This document shows, one piece after another, positions 38,438-47,920 of a stretch of 64,000 nucleotides of DNA. Each line of letters starts with the position of its first letter. Position 1 is the stretch's first letter. Below the pieces are notes generated by a model, which had not been told where the DNA came from, searched no databases, and saw only the letters and a list, made by a program, of their open reading frames with translations. The position numbers and the translations under genes were made by a program. This DNA comes from Hyphomonas polymorpha PS728 (lineage in GTDB: Bacteria > Pseudomonadota > Alphaproteobacteria > Caulobacterales > Hyphomonadaceae), in contig NZ_ARYM01000016.1 of assembly GCF_000685315.1 (NCBI RefSeq), positions 1-64,000 on the forward strand, read 5' to 3'.

Positions 38438-40507
38438 GCCTCTCGAAATAATCCCGGGCGCCGCCTGAAGGCTGCGCCGAGCCATTCTCACTGCACCGGC
38501 GCCATGGGCGTTCGGTGCAGTTCTGTAATTGGACCACGTAAAGGTCTTCGTCTCGCGCATAGACGGTGATGCCACCCGCGTCTTTAGCCTCGCCCCAAGT
38601 AAAAGTAAGGTCGGCGCTGGCTTCGCCCGCTCTTAATATCTGGATACGGAGCGTGTCGGGGGTCTGCTCCGTTTCTGCTTTCTTTTTCTGCTCTACGGGG
38701 CCGAGGGTAGTGATACTCAGACCTGAAAACGAGGGGTACTCACACACTTGCAGGCCACACTCTTCCCTGTCGGGGGCTTCCGAGAAGCGGAGAGGCGGCA
38801 GGCCATCTCCATCGACAAATTCGAGGCGTGAGACCATGCCTTGTGTATCTGCGATGAACACATCGCCTGAAGCTGACCAATGAAGCACCACTTTTGGTGC
38901 CGTGCTCCAGAGCCAGATGGCCGGCGCCAGCAGGACAGCCCCGCCAAGCAAACGTGCCCAGCCTGCGAAAGCCATCATGGCGCCCAGGGCCAGCGACAGA
39001 AAAACCAGCGCCAGTGGCGGCATGGGAACGGACATGCGAATGACACCGGGCGAGAGATTGTAAAAATAATGCGTCATGTTCAGCACCAGCTCGAGCGATT
39101 GCCCCAGCAGCCGGAGCCCAAGTTCGGCCTGCCCGAACAGCGCCAGGATGACTGTAAGCGCGGCCGCCGGCGCGGTGACGAAGGTTACCACCGGCGTGAT
39201 GGCAAAATTCGCAAAGAGCCCCACCGGAGAAAGCCGCTCGAAGTGAAAGAAGGAGAACGGCGCGGTTGCCGCGTCCGACACGACAGATGTCATGATGATC
39301 GAAGCCCAGGCAAAGCCGATCGGCCCAAGAACACGCTCCCGGCTGGAGCGGTGATTTCGCCAGACCTCATAAGTGGCGATGAGGCCACCGGTGGCTGCGA
39401 AGGACATCTGAAAGCCTGGCGTCACCACGCTTTCAGGCTGCAGCAGAACGATGACGATCAACGCGATCGCAAAGGTTCGTAGACTGATGGCGGCGCGATC
39501 AAAAATTACCGCCAGAAAAACAATCGCGGCCATGATGAAAGCACGCTGGGTCGATACACTTGCCCCTGAGACGATGAGATAAGCGGCGCAGGTAATCAGA
39601 GCGACGACCGCAGCTATTTTCTGTACGGGCACTCGCAAGGCCAGCGGCTCTATGAGAACCAATGACCGCCGGATCAGGAAAAATGTCAGCCCGCCGACGA
39701 TAGAGAGATGGAGGCCTGAAATGGCAAGAAGATGGGCGAGGCCCGTATCTCGCAAGGCGTTCTGGTCTTCAGTGCGCAGAAAGCTCCGGTCGCCGGCGAT
39801 CAGCGCCGCCGCCAGCCCTCCCGCTCGTTCGCCAGCTGCTTCGTTGACATAGGATGCAAGCAGCCGGCGCTGGGCAGATACCCAGAGCGCGGCCTGATCC
39901 ATCACATTGTCCGGCGCCCCGAGAACGCCGCCCCGGCAGCGCCCCTGCACATAGCCCACTGCGCCGAGCTTCTGGAAATAGGCTTGCCGCCGAAAGTCGT
40001 AATCCCCCGGCAAAGTCGGCGACGGCGGCGGGCGGAGCACCACCCAGCATCGCACAAACCGGCCCGAGGATACTTCAAGCCGTGCGCGGTGGGTCACCCG
40101 TACCAGTTCCGGCTGCTGGTCTGCCGGAAAGCCCGCGATGGAATGGACTTTGATCTTGAGGCGAGCCCCTTTTCGCCGGGCTCGATGTTTGCGACCCACC
40201 CCTCCAGAATGACGGGGCGGGTCTCTGCGGCGATCACGGGCGCTTCCATCCGCCAGGTACTTAGGCCCGCCGCCGAAAAACCAATGACTGTGCCAAAAAC
40301 GCAGACGGCGAGCGCATAGGTCAGGTCTGACCGGCGGAGCCAGCGGACCAGCAGAAACCTTGCCGCCACCGCCCCGAAGAACGCGGCCAACTCAAGACGC
40401 GTAGGCTCAAATGGCACCGACAGGTAGGCCGCAGCGCCCGCCCACATGGCGAACGCCAGCAATAGCGGCCGGGAATCCACGCCGACAACGCTGGCCGTAT
40501 CCCGCAT
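38418..40507 (-). CDS. comEC: ComEC-type DNA-uptake channel, one-base frameshift
   Basis: ComEC carries DNA across the inner membrane during transformation. The N-terminal part (40507 to about 40166) has membrane helices ([19 protein letters not shown]) and ends [15 protein letters not shown]. The rest lies in the -1 frame from [13 protein letters not shown], with [11 protein letters not shown], the competence domain [18 protein letters not shown] and many helices. Together they give a normal length of about 696 residues, but no C-terminal metallo-beta-lactamase domain is seen. The two frames meet exactly at an AAAAGGGG run. It may be a true mutation, a sequencing error or recoding. A GTG start at 40543 is also possible. 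Confidence 0.75.
40166..40172 (-). other. Slippery heptamer A-AAG-GGG in comEC
   Basis: In the zero frame of the comEC 5' part the bases read A AAG GGG, a perfect X-XXY-YYZ pattern for -1 ribosomal frameshifting. A -1 slip here puts the ribosome on GCT CGC CTC, the frame of the remaining comEC. Without a slip, translation ends at 40094. No stimulating stem-loop or Shine-Dalgarno site was demonstrated. Confidence 0.6.
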
Positions 40508-40610
40508 GAGCTTCCGGAAGAAGCCGTCCCCCTCTTGCACTTCGCCCCGTCCTCGTGTTTGACCACCCCAACAGCGGCCACAGCGCCGGTCAATCGGAGC
40601 GTGCCACAGG

Positions 40611-42071
40611 ATGTCCGTCGTTACTCGATTTGCCCCATCCCCAACGGGAATGCTGCATATTGGAGGCGCTCGGACGGCACTTTTCAACTATTTGTTTGCG
40701 CGCCGACATGGCGGGCGGTTTCTCCTGCGAATTGAGGACACCGACCGTGAGCGTTCCACGCAGGCGGCCACCGATGCCATTCTGGATGCCATGCAATGGC
40801 TGGGGCTGACGCCGGATGAGCCACCGGTAATGCAGTCTGCGCAAGTGGCGCGTCACGCTGCCGTTGCGCACGAAATGATCGCCCGGGGCACCGCGTTCAA
40901 ATGCTATGTAAGTGCCGAGGAGCTTCAAGCCCGCCGGGACCTGGGCGAGGAGAAGCGCCTGGCAGCCCGTGAGGAAGGCCTCCCCGAAGCGGCGCGAGAC
41001 GCTCTATTGGCCGAAGCATCCCAGCTTCTGGCCCCCTTCCGGTCGCCCTACCGGGATGGCGCGCCAGCGCCCTCTCCTGAAGCTCCCTTCACCGTTCGCC
41101 TGCGCGCGCCGGAAAGCGGCCCCCGCACCGTGGAGGACGGCGTGCAGGGCAGCGTTACCATTGATGCCTCAGAGATCGATGATCTGGTCATGCTGCGCGC
41201 CGATGGCACGCCGACCTACATGCTCGCTGTTGTGGTCGACGATCATGATATGGGTGTCACCCATGTCATTCGCGGTGACGACCACCTGCGTAACACCTTT
41301 CGCCAGGTGCCGATCTATGAAGCCATGGGCTGGGATGTACCCAAATTCTCCCATGTGCCGATGATCCACGGCAATGATGGCGCCAAGCTGTCCAAACGCC
41401 ATGGGGCCCTCTCCACCACGGCTTATCGCGACATGGGCTACCTCCCAGAAGCCATGAAAGCCTACCTGCTCCGCCTGGGGTGGAGCCATGGCGACCAGGA
41501 GATATTCACGGACGAGGAAGCGATTACCGTGTTTGATGTTTCCGGCATCAACAAGGCCCCGGCCCGGTTGGACCTCGACAAGCTGGCCACGGTCAATGCA
41601 CACTTCATTCGCCTGGCCGATGATGGGCGCCTGTTTGACCTGATTTGTCCGTTTTTGTCCGCCAATGCCCCCCTCAGTGACAGCGAACAGGACCGGATTC
41701 GGGCGGCCCTGCCGCACATGAAAGATCGGGGATCAACGCTGATCGAACTGGCGGCGGCATTTGATTTCCTCAGGGTAAAGCGTCCCCTGGAGATGAATAA
41801 AAATGCACGTAAAGCCTTGTCTGACGAAGGGAAACTTCGTCTTAAGGGACTATATGATGAACTGCAGCGAATGTCGCAGTGGTCAGGCGCTAGCATTTCG
41901 GAAACGATAAAGTCATATTGCGCCGCAACAGGCCTATCGATGGGGCAGATAGGCCCGCCACTCAGAGCCGCACTTACCGGCGGACTTCCAGCACCGGACC
42001 TCGCGCCGGTGATGGAATGGCTCGGCCGGGAAGAGACGCTCGCAAGAATTGATGACCAACTTGCCAGCTGA
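40611..42071 (+). CDS. gltX: Glutamyl-tRNA synthetase
   Basis: GltX charges tRNA with glutamate. The 486-residue class I synthetase has FAPSPTGMLHIGGARTALFN with the HIGH-type site, HVIRGDDHLRNT, and AKLSKRHGA (the KLSKR site), followed by the helical anticodon-binding half. The zinc-binding insert cysteines are absent, as in many alphaproteobacteria. It diverges from comEC and precedes gltA. It is also the known target of HipA in E. coli, so the hipBA pair in this window may act on it (inference). Confidence 0.95.
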   Translation: MSVVTRFAPSPTGMLHIGGARTALFNYLFARRHGGRFLLRIEDTDRERSTQAATDAILDAMQWLGLTPDEPPVMQSAQVARHAAVAHEMIARGTAFKCYVSAEELQARRDLGEEKRLAAREEGLPEAARDALLAEASQLLAPFRSPYRDGAPAPSPEAPFTVRLRAPESGPRTVEDGVQGSVTIDASEIDDLVMLRADGTPTYMLAVVVDDHDMGVTHVIRGDDHLRNTFRQVPIYEAMGWDVPKFSHVPMIHGNDGAKLSKRHGALSTTAYRDMGYLPEAMKAYLLRLGWSHGDQEIFTDEEAITVFDVSGINKAPARLDLDKLATVNAHFIRLADDGRLFDLICPFLSANAPLSDSEQDRIRAALPHMKDRGSTLIELAAAFDFLRVKRPLEMNKNARKALSDEGKLRLKGLYDELQRMSQWSGASISETIKSYCAATGLSMGQIGPPLRAALTGGLPAPDLAPVMEWLGREETLARIDDQLAS

Positions 42072-42119
42072 CACGCAAGTCGACGCCGGCCAACACAAAT
42101 GGAACAGGGTTAAAGGCTG

Positions 42120-43424
42120 ATGGAAAACAAGGTTAAAGACGCTGGAACGGCCAAACTTGAAGTCGGAGGAAAGACGGTCTCCCTGCCAGTGTATTCTGGC
42201 ACGCACGGCCCGAACGTAATCGACATCCGGAAACTCTATGCGGAAGTCGATCACTTCACCCTGGACCCTGGTTTCACGTCGACCGGCAGCTGTGAAAGCC
42301 AGATCACCTTCATCGATGGCGATGAAGGCATTCTGCTCCATCGCGGCTACCCGATCGAGCAGCTGGCTGAAAAATCGAGCTATATGGAGCTCTGCTATCT
42401 CCTCCTGAACGGCGAGCTGCCGACCAAGGAAGAGTATGAGGCCTTCGGCAAGGATGTGCGCCAGCACACCCTGCTCCACACCCAGCAAGACCGGTTCTTT
42501 GACGGTTTCCGCCGTGACAGCCACCCGATGGCGATGCTCACCGGCACCGTTGGCGGCATGGCAGCCTTCTATCCCGGTGCCATGGGCAACGAGGATCCGG
42601 AAGAGCGCCGGCGCGATTCCATCCGCCTGATTGCGAAGATGCCGACCATCGCAGCGCGCTGCATGAAATACAATCTGGGCCAGAAGTTCGTCGATCCGCA
42701 GAATCGTCTGTCCTACTCTGAAAACTTCCTCAACATGTGTTTCTCGGTGACCGCCGAGGACTATGAGGTGAACCCGGTGCTGGCCCGCGCCATGGACCGG
42801 TTTTTCATGCTCCATGCGGACCATGAGCAGAACGCGTCAACTTCCACGGTGCGCCTTGTGGCTTCCTCTGGCGCCCACCCCTTCGCCGCAATCGCGGCCG
42901 GCGTGGCCAGCCTCTGGGGCCCCAGCCATGGCGGCGCCAATGAAGCAGCGCTGCGCCAGCTGCGCGAAATCGGTGACATCAGCAATGTTCCGGATTTCGT
43001 GAAGAAGGTGAAAGACAAGTCCAGCGGCGTGCGCCTGATGGGCTTCGGTCACCGCGTTTACAAGAACTACGACCCGCGCGCGAAAGTGATGCAGAAGACA
43101 GCTCACGAAGTTCTCGACGCCCTGGACCTGCGTGACCATCCGCTGCTGAAGGTGGCGATGGAGCTCGAGCGGATCGCCCTTCAGGACGAATACTTCGTTG
43201 CGAAGAAACTCTATCCGAACGTCGATTTCTATTCGGGCATCATCCTCGAAGCGATGGGCTTCCCGACCAAGATGTTCACAGTGCTCTTCGCTGTGGCGCG
43301 GACCGTGGGCTGGGTGTCTCAAATGAACGAGATGCTGGAAGACCCGACGCAGAAAATCGGCCGTCCGCGCCAGATCTACACCGGCGCCGCAATGCGGGAC
43401 TACAAGCCGATGGATGGCCGCTAA
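42120..43424 (+). CDS. gltA: Citrate synthase (type II)
   Basis: GltA condenses acetyl-CoA with oxaloacetate to start the citric acid cycle. The 434-residue hexameric-type enzyme shows the N-terminal domain beginning [34 protein letters not shown] with a catalytic histidine, [30 protein letters not shown] with the second histidine, and [12 protein letters not shown] with the catalytic aspartate. Its terminator lies inside the convergent lpxB gene, whose stop overlaps that of gltA by four bases. Confidence 0.96.
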   Translation: MENKVKDAGTAKLEVGGKTVSLPVYSGTHGPNVIDIRKLYAEVDHFTLDPGFTSTGSCESQITFIDGDEGILLHRGYPIEQLAEKSSYMELCYLLLNGELPTKEEYEAFGKDVRQHTLLHTQQDRFFDGFRRDSHPMAMLTGTVGGMAAFYPGAMGNEDPEERRRDSIRLIAKMPTIAARCMKYNLGQKFVDPQNRLSYSENFLNMCFSVTAEDYEVNPVLARAMDRFFMLHADHEQNASTSTVRLVASSGAHPFAAIAAGVASLWGPSHGGANEAALRQLREIGDISNVPDFVKKVKDKSSGVRLMGFGHRVYKNYDPRAKVMQKTAHEVLDALDLRDHPLLKVAMELERIALQDEYFVAKKLYPNVDFYSGIILEAMGFPTKMFTVLFAVARTVGWVSQMNEMLEDPTQKIGRPRQIYTGAAMRDYKPMDGR

Positions 43425-44581
43425 GCGGCTCTGAATTCGTCCAGAATAGCCCCGGCAGCGAGAACCGCTGCCGGGGTTTCTTCTTTCAGGAGCCGCGTCA
43501 GCGCATGCCCCTGCGCTTCCCGCTGACGCTGCAGAGCGCCAGGCTCCTTGATCCAGCTGATTGCCTGCGCGGCGATCATTTCGGGCTTTTGTTTCGTCTG
43601 CACGAACTCGGGCACCACTGCAGTATCGTCATTCAGGATGTTCAACAGCGTGATGTGCGTTTTCTTGTAAAGCAGCCCGCGCGCCAAAGCCCAGGTAACC
43701 CAGCCTGTCTTGTAAGCGACGATCATCGGCGCGCCCTGCATGGCAACCTCGCTGGTCACCGTGCCGGAGCATGCCAGAACCACATCTGCCGCAGCCATCG
43801 CATCAAACCGTTGGTCGCCATCGGTCAGGACGGTGAACTGTTCTGACGCTTCCGGAAACGCTTCTCGAAAGGTCTGGGCGGCCGTTTCCGCCGGCTCGAC
43901 AAAGAGGCGCGTACCCGGCAATGCGCGCTTTACGAGCGCCGCAGCCTCCATGAGCGCAGGCGCAACGCGGGCAATTTCACTTGTCCGGCTGCCGGGCAAC
44001 ACGAGGAGCGCGGTGTCCCCGTCAGTCAGACCATGGCGGCGCCTGAAGCCCGCGCGATCCCCCTGCCCGCCCCGAGACAGCGCGGGGTTGCCGATCACGG
44101 TCGTCTTCAATCCGAAGGGTTCGTAATAGGGCACTTCAATGTCGTGCATGCAGAGCAGATGATCGACTGTCGCCGCAAGTGTCTTTGCGCGGCCTGGCCG
44201 CGTCGCCCATACTTGCGGACCGATCAGCTTGACCAGGCGGATGTGGGGCGCTTTTGCGCGAACCCTTTGAGCCAGCCGGAGCATAAAGCCCCACGAGTCC
44301 ACCAGAACAACAACCTTGGGATCCGCCGCAACAATTACCTCTGTTGCCGCATCAGCCAATTTGACCACATCGCCATATGCCTTGATGCCCTCAAGAAATC
44401 CGAGGACGGACAGAGGGGATATGTCGATAGGCGAGTCGATGCCAATTTCGGCGAGTTGTTCCCCGCCAATTCCCTGTATCCGAAGATCTGCATCTGTGCC
44501 CCTGAGGGCCTCAATGACTTCACGCGCGAGAAGATCGCCAGAAGCCTCGGCCGCCACAAAATAAATGTCTGCGGTGCTCAC
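43421..44581 (-). CDS. lpxB: Lipid-A-disaccharide synthase
   Basis: LpxB joins UDP-diacylglucosamine and lipid X into the lipid A disaccharide at the inner membrane. The 386-residue glycosyltransferase (family 19) shows [49 protein letters not shown] and [19 protein letters not shown]. It overlaps lpxI by four bases and ends the lpx run. Its last codons double as the gltA terminator on the other strand. Confidence 0.95.
   Translation of the reverse strand: MSTADIYFVAAEASGDLLAREVIEALRGTDADLRIQGIGGEQLAEIGIDSPIDISPLSVLGFLEGIKAYGDVVKLADAATEVIVAADPKVVVLVDSWGFMLRLAQRVRAKAPHIRLVKLIGPQVWATRPGRAKTLAATVDHLLCMHDIEVPYYEPFGLKTTVIGNPALSRGGQGDRAGFRRRHGLTDGDTALLVLPGSRTSEIARVAPALMEAAALVKRALPGTRLFVEPAETAAQTFREAFPEASEQFTVLTDGDQRFDAMAAADVVLACSGTVTSEVAMQGAPMIVAYKTGWVTWALARGLLYKKTHITLLNILNDDTAVVPEFVQTKQKPEMIAAQAISWIKEPGALQRQREAQGHALTRLLKEETPAAVLAAGAILDEFRAA
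43450..43486 (+). terminator. gltA terminator, placed inside lpxB
   Basis: CCCCGGCAGCG (43450-43460), loop AGAAC and CGCTGCCGGGG (43466-43476) form a perfect 11-base stem followed by TTTCTTCTTT. This is a strong factor-independent terminator for gltA. It lies fully within the last codons of lpxB on the other strand. Confidence 0.85.
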
Positions 44582-45426
44582 GATACGCCCGTTTCAGGTG
44601 GAAAACCGTAGATGAAGACACCCAGTTCAGCAGCACGCTGCTCCATCCGTGCACGGTTGAGCATCAGGGCGCCGCCTGCCTCAATCGCAATGCCGGCGAG
44701 ACCGGCTGCAGCAGCAAGCTCAACGGTAGATACACCCGTCGTAGGCAGATCAATTCGCCGCTCTTGAACCGGCTTGGGCCGCTTTGCGAGTACGCCGCGA
44801 CGCGCCTGCTGCGTCCCCCTGATCTCAGCGGGCAGGCCAGCGCAGCGGCGCAGCATTTCATCGGTGCCTTCCTGCGCCTCGACGGCGAGGACGAGGCCGT
44901 CGCAGACGACACAGCCCTGCCCTATATCCAGCGTACCGGTCGCGGCCGCAACTTTCGCGGCCACCAATATATCCTGCATCATGGCTTCGGTGGGCTGGGG
45001 CCCTGCGATGAGCCCCACCGGCGCAAGAAGGCTGGCGTGAGCGACATCACTGCCGATCACGCGGAAGCCGTTTTTTTCAAACTCCCCGACCAGCACGCGC
45101 AGCAAGGCATCATCGCCCTTACGCGCTTCGGAGATTACCTTTGGCAGAAGCGAAAGTCCTTTGAAGTCGAGCTTCAGATTCTTGAAATCCGGCCGGCTGA
45201 CATTGCCGGCGAAAACAACATCCCTGCATCCAGCAGCCTTCAGGCGGTCCATCACAGCGCCGATTTCTCCGAGGCCGACAACACTGCCTTCGAACTTCTC
45301 AAGCCGCGGTTCTTCGAACCCTTTGAGCCGCAGCACATATACGCCCTGCCCCGTAGAAACGGCGTTCTCCGCGATCGCGACCGGCAATTCCCCCAACCCC
45401 GCGATAAGCCCCAATGGCGCCGTCAT
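44578..45426 (-). CDS. lpxI: UDP-2,3-diacylglucosamine pyrophosphatase LpxI
   Basis: LpxI hydrolyses UDP-2,3-diacylglucosamine to lipid X and UMP; alphaproteobacteria use it in place of LpxH. The 282-residue protein has the family opening PLGLIAGLGELPVAIAENA, the middle VVFAGNVSRPDF with LLRVLVGEFEKNGFRVIG, and VCDGLVLAVEAQEGTDEML with the catalytic-region aspartate. The ATG at 45426 lies four bases after the lpxA stop; the longer frame to 45474 would overlap lpxA. Confidence 0.92.
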   Translation of the reverse strand: MTAPLGLIAGLGELPVAIAENAVSTGQGVYVLRLKGFEEPRLEKFEGSVVGLGEIGAVMDRLKAAGCRDVVFAGNVSRPDFKNLKLDFKGLSLLPKVISEARKGDDALLRVLVGEFEKNGFRVIGSDVAHASLLAPVGLIAGPQPTEAMMQDILVAAKVAAATGTLDIGQGCVVCDGLVLAVEAQEGTDEMLRRCAGLPAEIRGTQQARRGVLAKRPKPVQERRIDLPTTGVSTVELAAAAGLAGIAIEAGGALMLNRARMEQRAAELGVFIYGFPPETGVS

Positions 45427-45430
45427 CGCG

Positions 45431-46222
45431 TCACGCCGGTTTGCAGATCGGGCGGTCTCCGCCCTGAAGAACAAAATTGATGAGTTCCATGGCCAGCGGC
45501 TTTCCAGCGAAATTCTGCGCCGCCTGACTCAGACGATCCTTGAACAGACCTTCTCCCTCAAACACAGCTTTGTAGGCCGCCCGGATCTCGTGAAGGTCTG
45601 CCTTGCTGAAACCCCTACGCTTCAGGCCAACGGTGTTAAGCCCAGCGAGCTTTGCGTGATTGCCGATGACAGAGCCGAACGGGATCACATCATCCACCAC
45701 AATAGCGCCCCCCCCGATGAAGGCGTTCCGCCCGATTCTGCTGAACTGATGAACAGCCGAAAGACCGCCAAACCAGACATTGTCGCCAACCTCGATATGC
45801 CCTGCGAGCGAGACGTTGTTCGCCATCACGACATTGTTTCCGATCTGGCAATCATGCGCGATGTGGGCACCGATCATGATGTAGCAGGACGCGCCAACCT
45901 TGGTGAGGCCGCCATGCTTGGGTATGCCGGAATGCGCGGTGGCATATTCGCGGAAGACGCTTCCGGCCCCGATTTCCAAGCGGGAGTCAGAAGTTTCTCG
46001 CATGCCCAGAACCTGAGGCCCGCACCCAAGGACAGCGTGTGGATAGAGCAGGCAGTTCTCGCCCAGCTTTGTATTTCCGACCACCGAGGCATGGGAAAGA
46101 AGTTCTGTGCCTGCGCCGAGCTCCGCCAGGGGACCGACATGGCAGAACGGGCCAATGCGCACGCCGTCATGCAGAACGGCGCCATGTTCGACCACTGATG
46201 TGGGGTGTACCTCAACGCTCAT
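45431..46222 (-). CDS. lpxA: Acyl-ACP:UDP-GlcNAc O-acyltransferase
   Basis: LpxA adds the first hydroxyacyl chain to UDP-GlcNAc, the first step of lipid A synthesis. The 263 residues form the left-handed beta-helix of hexapeptide repeats (IGPFCHVGPLAELGAG onward), with the catalytic histidine in MIGAHIAHDCQIGN and the C-terminal helical domain GLKRRGFSKADLHEIRAAY. The ATG at 46222 follows AGGAAGG. It directly follows lpxD; the fabZ gene that usually lies between is absent. Confidence 0.95.
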   Translation of the reverse strand: MSVEVHPTSVVEHGAVLHDGVRIGPFCHVGPLAELGAGTELLSHASVVGNTKLGENCLLYPHAVLGCGPQVLGMRETSDSRLEIGAGSVFREYATAHSGIPKHGGLTKVGASCYIMIGAHIAHDCQIGNNVVMANNVSLAGHIEVGDNVWFGGLSAVHQFSRIGRNAFIGGGAIVVDDVIPFGSVIGNHAKLAGLNTVGLKRRGFSKADLHEIRAAYKAVFEGEGLFKDRLSQAAQNFAGKPLAMELINFVLQGGDRPICKPA

Positions 46223-46262
46223 CGCGAGGACCTTCCTGACTTTGGAACGGCGACGCCGTCCA

Positions 46263-47279
46263 TCAACCGCTTTTCTTGGGATTGGCCTGCTTTTGCAACC
46301 ATGCGACTTCTCGCATCCACTGACGGATCGGTTTGGCAGGGGTGCCGCCCCAGGTCTCCCCGCTGTCCACATCTCTGAAAAGACCGGCCGACGCAGCAAG
46401 GCTGACGCGCTCGCCCACCTGAACATGGTCGGCGATACCCACGCGGCCGCCAAGCATCGAGCCATCCCCGACACGTACAGATCCGGAGATGCCTCCAAAG
46501 GCAGCCACAATCACCCCGCGCCCCAGTATGACATTGTGCGCGATCTGGCAGAGATTATCGATCTTCGTCCGCTCACCGATGATCGTGTCTTCGAATACGC
46601 CTCGATCCACGCAGCTGTTCGCGCCGAGCGTCACATGATCCTGAATGATCACGCGTCCGAAGTGAGGCGCATCTTCCGCTCCACTGGGCCCGACCAATAC
46701 GCCGAAGCCCGTTTCACCGATACGAGCCCCCGCGAGCACGGTGACATGATCGCCCACCAGAGCGCAGTGGATGGACGCATTTGCGCCTATTGTCGTGTTG
46801 CAGCCAATCTGGACGCCGGCACCAATGACTGCAGCGGGGCCGATGACCGCCCCTTCCCCGATGGCTGCGCCAGGGCCGATCACTGCACCGGGCTGAACCA
46901 CAGCATCGGGATGGATTTGCGCCAGAGAAGAGATCGGCTCGGCGCCATAACCCGTCAAATGGCGCGGACGGAAAAGCGCGCTGGCAACAACACTATGCGC
47001 GTGCCGCGGAAAGGGCGTTTCCAGAACGGCCACGCCCTCCGGCACGAATGCCTTCATCGCCGGATTGGCAAACACGGCTTTGAGATGAGGGCTGAGGGTT
47101 GGCGGGGTTTTGCCGTCCCCATCCAGGAAAGCAATTTCGGCGGCCTTTGCATTGGCCGCCGAGGCTATTCCGGAAATGGCTAACCCAGCATCCCCTGTTA
47201 GCGTTGCTGATGTCCGGCCGGCAATCTCTCCCAGCGTCAATGCCCCCAGCGGCGCATAGAATCGAGTGTCGACCGTCAC
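46263..47279 (-). CDS. lpxD: UDP-3-O-acylglucosamine N-acyltransferase
   Basis: LpxD adds the second acyl chain in lipid A synthesis. The 338-residue protein has the N-terminal uridine-binding domain ([18 protein letters not shown]), many hexapeptide repeats ([20 protein letters not shown]), the catalytic histidine region [15 protein letters not shown] and a C-terminal helix with [13 protein letters not shown]. It follows skp by 12 bases on the same strand. Confidence 0.95.
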   Translation of the reverse strand: MTVDTRFYAPLGALTLGEIAGRTSATLTGDAGLAISGIASAANAKAAEIAFLDGDGKTPPTLSPHLKAVFANPAMKAFVPEGVAVLETPFPRHAHSVVASALFRPRHLTGYGAEPISSLAQIHPDAVVQPGAVIGPGAAIGEGAVIGPAAVIGAGVQIGCNTTIGANASIHCALVGDHVTVLAGARIGETGFGVLVGPSGAEDAPHFGRVIIQDHVTLGANSCVDRGVFEDTIIGERTKIDNLCQIAHNVILGRGVIVAAFGGISGSVRVGDGSMLGGRVGIADHVQVGERVSLAASAGLFRDVDSGETWGGTPAKPIRQWMREVAWLQKQANPKKSG

Positions 47280-47291
47280 AGCAATACCTTA

Positions 47292-47888
47292 TCAGTTGCC
47301 GCCCTGAGGCGCTGCCGGCAGTTTCTGACGGGTGACGGCGATTGCCGCAGTCTTCGCGTCAAGTTTCTGAATCACGGCCGCTGTTGCATCGACTGCATCT
47401 GCGGAGAACACGACCTGGCTCTTCAGGAGAACAACCTGGGCATTCTTTTCACGGATCACTTCGGTAAGAACCGGGTCAAGCGCATTGTTGAAATCAATGA
47501 TGGCCTTCTCGGCAGTCATCGCATATTCGCGCTCGGCGATGGCGCGCTTCTGGTTCAGATCGTTGTTCTTTTTCTGGAACGCTGCAAGCTCGTTCACGAG
47601 CGCTGTATCCGCGGCGATCGCTTCCCGGGTCTTGCCTTCGAGTTTGGGCTGAAGAGCCTTAACTTCGGTCTCGAGCGACTTGCGGGTGGGTTCCAGTTCG
47701 TTGTTGATCTGCTTTTCGATGTTCTGAAGCTTCGTCTGGATGTCCTTGCCAGCTTTGCTGTCGAGGAAAATCTTGTTGTCGTCGATGACCATGACCGTCG
47801 AGGTTTGCGCGTGCGCTCCTTGAACCGCCGAGACCGAAACGACCGCCGCCAGCATCACGGCGGCTACGAGAGTCCTGATGAATGACAT
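47292..47888 (-). CDS. skp: Skp/OmpH-like periplasmic chaperone
   Basis: Skp holds unfolded outer-membrane proteins in the periplasm before the Bam complex inserts them. The 198-residue product has a signal peptide (TLVAAVMLAAVVSVSAVQGAHA), the short body strand VMVIDDNKIF and a long charged helical region (KLQNIEKQINNELEPTRKSL) that forms the tentacles. It lies between bamA and lpxD, its standard place. Confidence 0.9.
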   Translation of the reverse strand: MSFIRTLVAAVMLAAVVSVSAVQGAHAQTSTVMVIDDNKIFLDSKAGKDIQTKLQNIEKQINNELEPTRKSLETEVKALQPKLEGKTREAIAADTALVNELAAFQKKNNDLNQKRAIAEREYAMTAEKAIIDFNNALDPVLTEVIREKNAQVVLLKSQVVFSADAVDATAAVIQKLDAKTAAIAVTRQKLPAAPQGGN

Positions 47889-47920
47889 AGTTAGTTCTTC
47901 CTACTCTGGGGCTTGCGATA

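Noticed and set aside
40094..40687. Separate small gene upstream of comEC
   Set aside because: The frame is the ComEC N-terminus with membrane helices; it joins the main comEC frame by one base and is not an independent gene.
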